Positions 7,681-15,812 of a stretch of 26,365 nt of DNA are shown one piece after another. The DNA lies in contig DDXR01000019.1 in assembly GCA_002347565.1 (NCBI GenBank), positions 1-26,365 of the forward strand, in the 5' to 3' direction. The position numbers were made by a program, and so were the translations under genes. How positions within the stretch are numbered: position 1 is the stretch's first letter; every line of letters starts with the position of its first letter. The notes under the pieces were generated by a model. That model was given only the letters and a program-made list of their open reading frames with translations. It searched no databases and was not told where the DNA came from. The DNA is from a bacterium UBP2_UBA2255. Its GTDB lineage: Bacteria > Edwardsbacteria > AC1 > EtOH8.

Positions 7681-9237
7681 TTACCTGAAATCGATCGCCG
7701 CGGACGGTGGCACCTTGCGGCCGTCCCGGGCCGGGGCGTAAACCGACAGCGTCTTCCCGTCGTTCTCCAGCCGGTACCCGCCGCCGTCGATCGGGCTGGC
7801 CGGCGGCGACGGGAAGTAGGCCGGCACCAGCTCGGCGAGGGAGGCGGGCGGCCGGCCGGTGCGGCGGCGGTGGTCGGCCGCCGCGGCGAACAGCATCACC
7901 GCGCCGGGCAGGGCCCGGCACTCCAGCTCGCGGTGGTACATCGAGGCCACGTTGGGGCCGGCAATGGCGGCGAACAGCGCCGGGATCCGGTTGCGGCGCT
8001 CCCGGAACCGCTCCGACTCCGCCCGCAGCGACTCGGCGCGGTCCGGGCTGTTGGCCGGGTCGCTGGCCAGCAGGCCGTACTCGTCCATCCGCAGCCAGCA
8101 GTACTGGTTCCACCGCTTCCACACCTGGTACAGCGGGAAGGCCGCCGCGGCCGCGGCTTTCGCGCCCGGGCCGCCGCCGGCCAGCTCCGCCAGCTCGCGC
8201 GGCAGGAACCCGCCCGTCAGGCGCTCGACCAGCGCGCCGGTGACCACCGACTCGGCGTTCAGCCCGTCCCGCGCCAGCCCCGCGACCGGGGGCATGGCGG
8301 CGCAGGCCCCGGCAATCGCCTGGTAGCAGCGGGGATCGCGCCAGCCGGCCCGCACGGCCAGGGCCATGCCGTCGTAAGCCGTGCGCTGCAGGGCGAGGGC
8401 GACCATCTTGCCGATCAGCAGCGGGTCCGGCGCCAGCAGCCGCGACAGCCTGGCCGTCCGGCCGAACAGCTCCCCGGCCCCGGCCCAGTCGCCCCGCCCG
8501 GCCGCCAGCGCCGCCCGCAGCGCGTACAGCTTGGCCACCTGCTGGACCCGCAGGTAGCTGGGGATGGCCGCCCGGTAGAGGGTGTCGGGCGCCGCCGCGC
8601 GGTAATCGGCGGCCACCAGCGTGGAGCAGGCCAGGCCGCGTTCGAACCAGGCCAGGGCCGCCGCGTCCTCCGCCATGATGGCGCGCACCGCCGCACCGGC
8701 CGCGGCCAGCGATTCGGGATGGTCGACGGCCGCGGCGAACGTCCGGTGGACCCCCTGCAGCCCGGTGAAGGCCATCGTGGTGTCGTAGAAGAACTGCGCC
8801 GCGTTGTTGTCCCGCGAGTAGGCCGGGGCGATATCCCTCCACTCCCGCGGCAGGCCCAGCGAGGCCAGCCGCCGCCGCTGCCCCGCGACCAGGGACGAGA
8901 ACGCGGCCGTCGAGACCGCCCAGACGGCGAGGTAGGCGGCCAGCATGGCCGCGGCCGCGGCCAGGTACCAGCGGAACGCCGGCCGGGGCCGGGGCGCCAG
9001 CAGGCTCCGGCCCGGGGTCGTGCCGTACCGCCGCCGTGGCAGCACGAAGTGCAGCGCGGCCGTCGCGGCCAGCGCCAGCAGCCAGACGGCGGTCCCGCCG
9101 GCGCGCGTCAGCAGGATGTTCCAGCCGAAGGCGATCTCCAGCGTGCCCGCCAGCAGCAGGGCGACGATGGCCGCCAGGTAGAACAGTGTCGCGAACAGGA
9201 CCGCGTCCAGCAGGACGGCAGCGAAGCGTCTGATCAT
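7681..9237 (-). CDS. RDD-like membrane protein with large soluble C-terminal domain
   Basis: 518 aa; the ATG at 9237 has GGAGG about 8 nt upstream. The N-terminus (RRFAAVLLDAVLF) and the later YGTTPGRSLL resemble the RDD membrane family (F-x-R-x-x-A..x-x-D and G-x-T-x-G-K/R). Predicted membrane segments are at residues of about 8-30, 45-66 and 89-112. Residues 120-518 are a soluble, Ala-rich, mostly helical region of unknown function. Near the C-terminus, HRRRTGRPPASLAELVPAYF followed by PPASPIDGGGYRL resembles a short C-terminal pattern seen in many Planctomycetes-type hypothetical proteins and pseudopilin-like proteins. The sequence ends 331 nt before the second CsgG cassette. No promoter was found; its 5' side contains the hairpin 9296-9323. 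Function unknown; the RDD assignment is tentative. Confidence 0.8.
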   Translation of the reverse strand: MIRRFAAVLLDAVLFATLFYLAAIVALLLAGTLEIAFGWNILLTRAGGTAVWLLALAATAALHFVLPRRRYGTTPGRSLLAPRPRPAFRWYLAAAAAMLAAYLAVWAVSTAAFSSLVAGQRRRLASLGLPREWRDIAPAYSRDNNAAQFFYDTTMAFTGLQGVHRTFAAAVDHPESLAAAGAAVRAIMAEDAAALAWFERGLACSTLVAADYRAAAPDTLYRAAIPSYLRVQQVAKLYALRAALAAGRGDWAGAGELFGRTARLSRLLAPDPLLIGKMVALALQRTAYDGMALAVRAGWRDPRCYQAIAGACAAMPPVAGLARDGLNAESVVTGALVERLTGGFLPRELAELAGGGPGAKAAAAAAFPLYQVWKRWNQYCWLRMDEYGLLASDPANSPDRAESLRAESERFRERRNRIPALFAAIAGPNVASMYHRELECRALPGAVMLFAAAADHRRRTGRPPASLAELVPAYFPSPPASPIDGGGYRLENDGKTLSVYAPARDGRKVPPSAAIDFR

Positions 9238-9295
9238 GGCGGTGGCCTCCGTGCGGGTTCCGTCACCGGGCCGGCGCGGCCGGCCGCATAAGGAC

Positions 9296-9323
9296 GCGCG
9301 GCGGCATTCGCATGCCGCCGCGC
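9296..9323 (-). terminator. Perfect 12-bp hairpin behind the C2-domain gene
   Basis: GCGCGGCGGCAT (9296-9307), loop TCGC, exact reverse complement (9312-9323), 13 nt past the stop codon of 10146-9337. It separates that gene from the RDD-like gene. There is no clear T-run, so termination strength is uncertain. Confidence 0.6.
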
Positions 9324-9336
9324 TCTCCCGGGGTCC

Positions 9337-10146
9337 TCACTTGGCGAACTTGAACTCGGCCATCAGGCTGCCGACCTTCTTCCCCCCGCCGGCCGTCACC
9401 TCGAAGGTGCCGTCCTTGGGCTCGGCCACCTCGCAGTTGCCGATGTACTCGTCCTTGGTCAGGTCGCGGTCGAACAGCGCGAACTGGATCTTCTCGCCGC
9501 GGTAGGTGCAGGTGAACGACTCGTACCATACCGGGTTCTTGCGGTTCTGCTTGAAGGTGGTGGTGCCGATGATGCGGTCGCCCACCATCACGGCCACGTA
9601 GGGGTCGGGCGAGCTCATGGCGTCCTTGGACACCAGCCCGGCCGCGCCCACCACGGTGATGGTCAGCTCGCGTGAATCGGGGCCCCGCCCGGTCAGCACC
9701 GATACCAGGTCGTTGCCGATCAGCAGCGTCTGCTTTTCGAACTCCTGCCGGGTGGCGGCCGTGCCCTCGGCGGCGTAGGACTTGGAGAACAGCAGCTCGC
9801 CGCTCTCGGTGTCGACCATCTTCAGCCAGAAGGACAGCCGGCCGCCGTCGTTGGCCAGCTTGCCCCACACCAGCCTGCCGGCCTTGAGCAGCTTGCCGGC
9901 CTTGGCCGCCAGCTCCAGGTCGACGGCCGCGCCGGTCAGCCCGGCGACGTCGGCCGCGGCCACCACCGAGACGGCCTTGGACTTGAGCAGCTCCTGCTCC
10001 AGGAAGTTGCCCAGGGCCTCGCGCTGTGCGGCCAGCCCCTCGCCCTCCACCTGGAGGGGGGTCAGCGCCACCCGGGCCTTTTGCGCGGACAGCGGCGCGC
10101 ACAGGGCCGCGAGGACCAGCAGGGGGAGGATCGGCGTGCGGAGCAT
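9337..10146 (-). CDS. Exported CsgG/TolB-N-like protein fused to a calcium-type C2 domain
   Basis: 269 aa from the ATG at 10146 (AAAGGG about 7 nt upstream); the longer frame to 10755 overlaps the methyltransferase and was rejected. Signal peptide 1-21 (ending LSA/Q). Residues 24-155 resemble the CsgG/TolB-N fold (RVALTPLQVEGEG, DLELAAKAGKLLKAGRLVWG, KMVDTESGELLFSKSY). Residues 159-240 are a C2 domain: LTITVVGAAGL, KDAMSSPDPYVAV, KNPVWYESFTCTY, FALFDRDLTKDEYIG. All five acidic calcium positions look present (D175, D181, D226, D228, D232). C2 domains bind membranes or partners, often with Ca2+, and are uncommon in bacteria. The gene has its own promoter (10207-10236) and stands alone between hairpin-bounded neighbours. 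Periplasmic or envelope location is inferred. Confidence 0.88.
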   Translation of the reverse strand: MLRTPILPLLVLAALCAPLSAQKARVALTPLQVEGEGLAAQREALGNFLEQELLKSKAVSVVAAADVAGLTGAAVDLELAAKAGKLLKAGRLVWGKLANDGGRLSFWLKMVDTESGELLFSKSYAAEGTAATRQEFEKQTLLIGNDLVSVLTGRGPDSRELTITVVGAAGLVSKDAMSSPDPYVAVMVGDRIIGTTTFKQNRKNPVWYESFTCTYRGEKIQFALFDRDLTKDEYIGNCEVAEPKDGTFEVTAGGGKKVGSLMAEFKFAK

Positions 10147-10206
10147 GGGAGGACCCTTTCGTTGGATGAGGACGGAGGGTGTGACAGGAATCGAGTCTGA
10201 ACGATA

Positions 10207-10236
10207 ATCATACCACTCCGGGCGAAGCCTTGTCAA
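10207..10236 (-). promoter_or_regulatory. Sigma-70-type promoter TTGACA-N18-TATGAT
   Basis: On the minus strand, TTGACA (10236-10231) and TATGAT (10212-10207) are 18 nt apart. Predicted start near 10200, leader of about 54 nt to the C2-domain gene. The -35 lies only 9 nt beyond the methyltransferase stop, with no visible terminator in between, so read-through from the operon is possible. Confidence 0.75.
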
Positions 10237-10244
10237 GCGGCGAA

Positions 10245-11027
10245 TCACTCCCGTTCCTTCCTGCGGGCGACGAGCATCAGGTACTTGCCCGCCCCGCGCA
10301 GCCACGGCAGGGCTCCCAGCAGCCGGTCGGCTGCCAGCAGGCATCCCTCGGCCGCGCCGTCCGGCGTCAGCCACCGGTCCAGCGGCTGCTCCAGCCGCCA
10401 TACCCCGTAGAAGATCCCCCGCAGGGACTCGACCTCGAACCCGGCGCTCTCCACCAGCAGCTTCAGCTCGCGGACGTGGCCGAAGCGCCCGAAGCGCCGG
10501 ACGGCCCACTCCCGCCGGTGCGTGGGGTCCAGGTACGTGACCCGCCCCGGCGCGAACAGGCCGACCAGCACCTTGTGCCAGTCGGCCGTCGGCACGGTCA
10601 GCAGCAGCCGGCCGCCCGGCCGCAGCAGCGCCCGGGCCTGGCACAGCGCGGACCCCGGGTCGGCCACGTGCTCCAGCACCTGCGACGACACCGCCAGATC
10701 GAAGGTTCCGGATCGCAGCGGCGGCCGCTCCAGGTCGGCCGCGGCGACGTTGCATCCCCTCGCCCTGGCCCGCCTCAGGGCGACCAGCGACCAGTCCAGC
10801 CCGGCGCAGGCCGCGTCCGGCAGGGCCCGGGAGACCGCCGCCAGCACCACGCCGTCGCCGCAGCCCAGGTCGACGACGCTGGCGGGCGAGAGCCGCGCCG
10901 CCTGACGCGTGACCAGCCGCAGCCGGAAGCGCGGCCCGGTCTTGGTGAAATGCGAGCCGGCGGCGTCGCCGTCCGCCGCCGCCAGCTCGTCATAGCGCGC
11001 CCGCTCGGACCCGGTCCGGAGCGGCAT
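10245..11027 (-). CDS. Class I SAM-dependent methyltransferase
   Basis: 260 aa. The SAM-binding motif I is VVDLGCGDGV at residues 51-60; later come an acidic AADLERPP loop, FDLAVSSQVLEHVADP and LLRPGGRLLLTVPTADW, all standard for the Methyltransf_11/UbiG-like group. The substrate cannot be told from sequence; a C-terminal insert (VTYLDPTHRREW...) resembles methyltransferases linked to cell-surface glycan or lipid genes, but this is weak. I chose ATG 11027 with AAAGGA just upstream. A TTG at 11048 overlapping the previous stop (TTGA) would add seven residues and couple translation, but lacks a ribosome site. It is the last gene of the 18348-10245 operon. Confidence 0.85.
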   Translation of the reverse strand: MPLRTGSERARYDELAAADGDAAGSHFTKTGPRFRLRLVTRQAARLSPASVVDLGCGDGVVLAAVSRALPDAACAGLDWSLVALRRARARGCNVAAADLERPPLRSGTFDLAVSSQVLEHVADPGSALCQARALLRPGGRLLLTVPTADWHKVLVGLFAPGRVTYLDPTHRREWAVRRFGRFGHVRELKLLVESAGFEVESLRGIFYGVWRLEQPLDRWLTPDGAAEGCLLAADRLLGALPWLRGAGKYLMLVARRKERE

Positions 11028-11044
11028 GCATCCTTTGCCTGCGG

Positions 11045-14000
11045 TCAACGCAGAATGCTCATCTTCCTGGTCAGCGCCGTGCCGCCGGTCCGCAGCTGGT
11101 AGAGGTACACCCCGGAGGCCACTTTCGACCCGCCCCGGTTGGTCCCGTCCCAGCCGACCGTGTGCCGCCCGGCCGGGAACCTGCCCTGGGCCAGCGCGGC
11201 CACCCGCTGTCCCATTACGTTGTAGACATCCAGCGACACCAGGGACTCGGCCGGCAGGGTGAACGAGAACTTGGTCCGCCCCCCTCTGGCCGGATTGGGC
11301 GCGGCCGGCAGCAGCTGCAAGGTGTATGCCTGAGCCACCGGCTCCCCCGCCACCCCGGTGGGCGTGGTGGTGAAGCTGACCGCCGTGTCCGGCAGGCCGG
11401 GCAGGCTGTTGCCGGCCGCGTCCGTACCCGCGGTCACGATCAGCATATAGGCGGTGTTGACCTGATACGGGCTTTGCGGGGTCAGGGTCAGGGTGTCGTT
11501 GGTGGTGTTCCAGCTGATGTCCATGGTCCCGGCGTCCGGCGAGGTGTAGCCGCCGATGCTGGCCGGGTCCAACGGCTCGGAGAAGGCGATGACGATCGGT
11601 TCGCTCAGCCCCACCCCGGTGGCGCCCCAGGCCGGCGAGGTCCAGACGATCGACGGCGGGTCGGTGTCCGGGAAGAAGACGTTGCGCACCGACTCCACGA
11701 TGGAGCCCGAGCCGTTAAAGTATCCGCCCCGGGCATAGCCCCTGGCCCTGATGTAGAGATTGCCGGCCTCGGGCAGGCTGAGCCCGGTGATCTCCCAGCC
11801 GCCGGTGATCCGGGCGCCGGCGCCGAGTGCGGACCAGTTGGACAGGTCGGTCGAACTCTCGAACCAGACCCGCTCCAATTCCGGGCCGGTCCCCGCCCGT
11901 GACCATTCGATCCTGGCGTTGTCATCGGCCGAGAGATTCTGCAGCGCCGCTTCCGCGCTGCTCAGCCGGGCGAACCCGTTCCTTGCCGTCCCGCCGATGG
12001 CGGTGAAATAGCCCCCGACTAATATCTTTCCATCCGGCTGGACAGCGATGGAATAAACACTATTATTCACATCAGGGTCAAATGCGGCGTCGACAGTGCC
12101 GTCGGCGTTCAATCGGGCCATCCGGTTCCTAACCTGCCCGCCGACGGAAGTGAAAAGACCTCCGATTACTATCTTGCCGTCTGGCTGGAGGGCGCTGGAA
12201 AAGACCATGTGATTCGCATTGGGGTCAAATCCGGCGTCAAGGGTTCCGTCGGCATTGAGACGGGCCATGAAGTTCCTGGTCGTCCCGCCGATGGTGGTGA
12301 AGGGACCGCCAACCGATATCCTCCCGTCAGGCTGGACAATGATGGAATAAACCCTATCATTCGCATCGGGGTTGAATCCGGCGTCGAGGCTGCCGTCGGC
12401 ATTGAGCCGGGCGATCCGGTTCCTGCTCGTCCCAGACATTTGAGTAAACCATCCCCCAACCAGTATCTTTCCATCGGACTGAATGGCGATGCAACCAACC
12501 GAATTATTCGCATCGGGGTCGAATCCGGCGTCAAGGCTGCCGTCGGCATTGAGCCGGGCGATCCGGTTTCTGGTCGTCCCCCCGATCGTAGTAAACTCCC
12601 CTCCAATCAGTATTTTCCCGTCCGGCTGGACGGCGATGGAACGGAGAACGCCGCTGGCATCGGGGTCAAATTGTGCATCAAGACTACCGTCAGGATGAAG
12701 ACGGGCTATATAGTTCCTGTCTGTCCCGCCGATGGCGGTGAAGTGGCCGCCAATCAGTATCATGCCATCCGGCTGGACGCCAATCGCAGTCACGCCGTTG
12801 TTCGCATCTGGGTCGAAGCCGGCGTCAAGGCTGCCGTCGGCATGCAGCCGGGCGATCCGGTTGCGGGTTGTCCCGCCGATGTCTGTGAAGAAACCGCCAA
12901 GCACTATCATTCCGTCCGGCTGGACTATTGTGCAGTAGACGTTGTTGCCCCCCGCATTAGGGTCAATTGTCACATCAAGGCTGCCGTCGGGATACAGCCG
13001 GGCGATGCGGTTGCGGGCTACGCCGCCGACGGCGGTGAATTCTCCTCCCACCAATATCTTCCCGTCCGGCTGGACGGCTAGGGTGCGCATCCATTCGTCA
13101 GCATTGGGGTTGAAGCTATCGTCCAGGCTGCCATTGGGATTGAGCCGGGCCAGGTAGTTCCGTTCCGTGCCGCCGACTGCCGTGAACGTCCCTCCCATCA
13201 GGATTTTTCCATCCGGTTGAATTGTGACGACGAAGACGATATTGCTCGCATCGGGATTGTAGCCGTTGTCCAGACTGCCGTCGGTGTTGAGACGGGCGAT
13301 CCGGTTGCGGGCTGTCCCCCCGACGGTGGTGAAGGATCCCCCCATGACGATTCTGCCGTCGGGCTGAACGGCGATGGATCGGACATCCCCGCCGGCATTA
13401 GGATTGAATCCGGCGTCCAGGCTGCCGTCGGCGTTGAGCCGGGCTATTCGATATCTGGCCGTTCCGCCGACCACCAAGAAATCGCCTCCGATTACCACCT
13501 TTCCATCGGTCTGCCGGGCCAGAGAATAAACCCATCCGCTTACATTGGGATTAAAATCAAGGTCAAGCGTCCCGTCGGCATTGAGCCGGGCCATGTAGTT
13601 CCGGGCTGTACCGCCCATGGTGGAAAATTCGCCGCCAACTAATATCTTTCCATCCGGCTGGACCGCCATGGTGCGGATATAGTTGTTGGCATCGGGGTTG
13701 AAACCATCGTCCACCGTGCCGTCGCTGTTGAGCCTGGCAATCCTGTTGCGCTCTATTCCGCTGATGGAGGTGAACGCGCCGCCGATCAGTATCTTTCCAT
13801 CCGGTTGGACGGTTATGGAATAGACCGCGGCGTTGGGACTGGGGATAAATCCGGCGTCAAGGGTTCCGTCGGCATTGAGACGGGCGATCCGGTTCCGGGT
13901 CGTCCCGCCGATCGTCGTGAACTGGCCGCCAACGATTATCTTGCCGTCGGCCTGGACCGCCACGGCATTCACAACGTTGTTGGCGTTCGGATCGAACCCG

Positions 14001-14083
14001 TCCAGGGGCGATTGGGCTGTAGCCGCGCCGATAAAAAAGACCGATAGCGTCAGCAACATCGCGGCATACGTGATCGTTTTCAT
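11045..14083 (-). CDS. Secreted delta-60 repeat protein with Ig-like domain and T9SS-type sorting tail
   Basis: 1012 aa; ATG 14083 preceded by GAGGA. Signal peptide 1-23 (ending ATA/Q). Residues 30-716 are 14 consecutive delta-60-type repeats of 49 residues (one has 50), consensus FDPDANN-V-SIAVQPDGKI then GG-FT-IGGT-RNRIARLNADGSLDAG. Fourteen repeats could make two seven-bladed propellers, which is inference. Residues 717-800 form a linker domain with WFESSTDLSNW, about 806-900 a Big_5-type Ig fold (PIVIAFSEPLDP...VTAGTDAAGNSLPG), and the end is a FlgD-like/T9SS tail (AAPNPARGG...DVYNVMGQRVAAL...GWDGTN...GVYLYQLRTGG). It begins 31 nt after the propeller gene 15785-14115 and is part of the PilT operon. 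It is probably a surface-exposed binding protein with unknown ligand. Confidence 0.93.
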   Translation of the reverse strand: MKTITYAAMLLTLSVFFIGAATAQSPLDGFDPNANNVVNAVAVQADGKIIVGGQFTTIGGTTRNRIARLNADGTLDAGFIPSPNAAVYSITVQPDGKILIGGAFTSISGIERNRIARLNSDGTVDDGFNPDANNYIRTMAVQPDGKILVGGEFSTMGGTARNYMARLNADGTLDLDFNPNVSGWVYSLARQTDGKVVIGGDFLVVGGTARYRIARLNADGSLDAGFNPNAGGDVRSIAVQPDGRIVMGGSFTTVGGTARNRIARLNTDGSLDNGYNPDASNIVFVVTIQPDGKILMGGTFTAVGGTERNYLARLNPNGSLDDSFNPNADEWMRTLAVQPDGKILVGGEFTAVGGVARNRIARLYPDGSLDVTIDPNAGGNNVYCTIVQPDGMIVLGGFFTDIGGTTRNRIARLHADGSLDAGFDPDANNGVTAIGVQPDGMILIGGHFTAIGGTDRNYIARLHPDGSLDAQFDPDASGVLRSIAVQPDGKILIGGEFTTIGGTTRNRIARLNADGSLDAGFDPDANNSVGCIAIQSDGKILVGGWFTQMSGTSRNRIARLNADGSLDAGFNPDANDRVYSIIVQPDGRISVGGPFTTIGGTTRNFMARLNADGTLDAGFDPNANHMVFSSALQPDGKIVIGGLFTSVGGQVRNRMARLNADGTVDAAFDPDVNNSVYSIAVQPDGKILVGGYFTAIGGTARNGFARLSSAEAALQNLSADDNARIEWSRAGTGPELERVWFESSTDLSNWSALGAGARITGGWEITGLSLPEAGNLYIRARGYARGGYFNGSGSIVESVRNVFFPDTDPPSIVWTSPAWGATGVGLSEPIVIAFSEPLDPASIGGYTSPDAGTMDISWNTTNDTLTLTPQSPYQVNTAYMLIVTAGTDAAGNSLPGLPDTAVSFTTTPTGVAGEPVAQAYTLQLLPAAPNPARGGRTKFSFTLPAESLVSLDVYNVMGQRVAALAQGRFPAGRHTVGWDGTNRGGSKVASGVYLYQLRTGGTALTRKMSILR
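11936..13996 (-). repeat. 14 tandem 147-bp coding repeats (delta-60 type)
   Basis: Within the 1012-aa gene the DNA repeats with a 147-bp period; for example the blocks near 12360 and 12507 are almost identical over more than 60 nt. One unit has an extra codon (GGNNVY, near 12940). The repeat DNA is visibly less GC-rich than the rest of the gene. These are in-frame protein repeats and not a CRISPR. Confidence 0.92.
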
Positions 14084-14114
14084 TGCATTCCTCTTTCAAA
14101 TCGTGAATGTATTA

Positions 14115-15785
14115 TCACTTGTCCCACTGGAACCTGCTGGCCCCGCTGGCGCCGCCGCACCAGACATGCCCGCCCTGCGACCACACCGCCGGCACCGCCT
14201 CGTCCAGCAGGCCGTCGCCCGCGTGGTAGGTCCGCCAGGCGTCCGCCGCCTTGTCGTACCGCGCCAGCCCGGCGTCGGTCCCCACCCAGACGTTGGCGGT
14301 GTCGGCCGCCAGGGCCAGGCCCTGCCCCGCGGCGTAGCCGCCGGCGCGGGGCAAGCGCCGCCACCCGCCGCTGGCCGGGTCCAGCCGCAGCAGCGCCTCG
14401 GGCGCCAGCCACCAGACGGCGTCGCCGTCGGCCGCCACGGCCCGCAGCTCCTGGCGCAGCTCGGCGGGATCCTCGGCCGGGAACCGCCTGGGCTTGAGGC
14501 TGTCCCGCCCGTCCAGCCAGAATGCGCCCCGGTTGGTGGCCAGGTAGACGTTGCCGCCGGCCGTGGCGATCCCGTTGACGATCACCCGCCTGAGCTCGTT
14601 CCAGGTGCGGGCCGCCCGGCCGTAGGGCCGGCGGCACAGCGCCAGCCCCCCGCCGGTGCCCACCCACAGGCTGTCCCCGGACAGCGCCAGGCAGTTGACG
14701 CGGCTGTCCGGCAGGCCGTCGAACCGGGTCAGCACCCGGGCGAAGTCGTCGCCGGAACGCAGGGCCACCAGGCCGTCGCCGGTGCCGATCAGAATGTCGG
14801 ACCGGTCGAACGCCAGGGCCCGGATCTCGCGGGTGGCCAGGTCCAGGTTGAACAGCCGGTCCAGCTGCTGCCACTGCCCGCCGGCCTCGTCGTACAGGGT
14901 GACGCCGCCCCGTCCGGCCAGCCCGACCCGCGACCCGTCGCCCCAGGCGGCGATCACGTCCTGGCTGGCCAGGAAGCCCCGGGTCACCTGCTCGCCGCGC
15001 CGGGTCAGCAGGTCGTACCTCCACAGGCCCATGCCGTCGTAGGCCGCCCACACGTACTCGGTCGCCGGCTCGAACGCCAGCGCCGACAACGGGTGCACCA
15101 GCGCCCACCGGTCCTGCAGCGAGTACGGCCACAGGAACGACAGGCGGCCGTCATTGCGCGCCCAGTCCAGCCCGCCGGCGTTGACCCAGGCGAAGGACGA
15201 CGGGTCGCGCTCGCTGGCCGTGACGGCGCTGTTCCAGCGGTCGCAGAGGTAGATCCCGCGGTCGGTGCGGGCGGCGATGGAGCGGTCCTCGAAGGCCAGC
15301 TGGCGGACGGCGGCCGGGAAGGCGATGGCCGGGTACCAGATCCCGGAGCGCGGTGAAAAGGGGTGGAGCCGGCTGCCGGCGACGAAGTAGATGTCGCCGG
15401 TGTAGCGGTCGTGGGCGGTGAAATCGGCCGCGAACGCCGGGGTCTGCCGCGGGAAGGAGAAATCCCATTCGTCCTTCAGCTTGTCGTAGCGGGCCCCGCC
15501 CGTGGCGGTGAAGGCGTAGACGTAGCGGGCGTCCGCGGCCAGCGAGGTGATCCTCCCCAGCGGCGTGCGCCCGCCGAAGCTGCGGTAGTGCTGCCAGTCC
15601 CCGGCGCCCGCGGCGGCCGGCCGCGCGTCGGCCGCGCACAGCGCCAGCGCGGCCAGCCCGCAGATCAGGGCCCTGCCGCGCCGCAGGCCGCCTGTGAGCG
15701 GTTCCCGCCGGCCAGGGACGCGCTGTGGGAGCGGCGTGACAATCGGGGGCCGGTACGTTCCCGGCAAGGCCGTTCCCGGATTCAT
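14115..15785 (-). CDS. Exported beta-propeller protein (two-component-regulator-propeller style)
   Basis: 556 aa; ATG 15785 with AAGGA a few bases upstream, 27 nt after the pilT stop. The first 37 residues are basic/Pro-rich, then a hydrophobic stretch (ALICGLAALALCAADARPAAA) acts as signal peptide or anchor; the unusually long n-region leaves room for a later start. The rest contains repeats of the form LA..GDSLWVGTGGGLALC, DRSDILIGTGDGLVAL, ADTANVWVGTDAGLARYD and VYLATNRGAFWLD, which match the Reg_prop-type blade (xxWxGTxxGLxxYD). There is no sorting tail, so it probably stays in the periplasm or attached to the inner membrane. Its neighbours suggest involvement with the PilT-driven machine or with the repeat protein made next; the actual role is unknown. 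Confidence 0.85.
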   Translation of the reverse strand: MNPGTALPGTYRPPIVTPLPQRVPGRREPLTGGLRRGRALICGLAALALCAADARPAAAGAGDWQHYRSFGGRTPLGRITSLAADARYVYAFTATGGARYDKLKDEWDFSFPRQTPAFAADFTAHDRYTGDIYFVAGSRLHPFSPRSGIWYPAIAFPAAVRQLAFEDRSIAARTDRGIYLCDRWNSAVTASERDPSSFAWVNAGGLDWARNDGRLSFLWPYSLQDRWALVHPLSALAFEPATEYVWAAYDGMGLWRYDLLTRRGEQVTRGFLASQDVIAAWGDGSRVGLAGRGGVTLYDEAGGQWQQLDRLFNLDLATREIRALAFDRSDILIGTGDGLVALRSGDDFARVLTRFDGLPDSRVNCLALSGDSLWVGTGGGLALCRRPYGRAARTWNELRRVIVNGIATAGGNVYLATNRGAFWLDGRDSLKPRRFPAEDPAELRQELRAVAADGDAVWWLAPEALLRLDPASGGWRRLPRAGGYAAGQGLALAADTANVWVGTDAGLARYDKAADAWRTYHAGDGLLDEAVPAVWSQGGHVWCGGASGASRFQWDK

Positions 15786-15812
15786 GGCTTCCTTAGAAAT
15801 GGCGGCCCTGGT

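Noticed and set aside
7424..8842. 472-codon minus-strand frame overlapping the RDD-like gene
   Set aside because: It is a shadow frame dominated by Gly/Arg/Ala and lacks any signal.
9337..10755. 472-residue version of the C2-domain protein
   Set aside because: The first about 200 codons are a shadow of the methyltransferase; the signal peptide and ribosome site are at 10146.
11028..11048. TTG start for the methyltransferase
   Set aside because: It overlaps the previous stop as TTGA, but the ATG at 11027 is better; kept only as an alternative.
11936..13996. CRISPR array
   Set aside because: The 147-bp period is continuous coding sequence without spacers.
13833..15356. 507-codon plus-strand frame
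   Set aside because: It is antisense to two supported genes and has no motifs.
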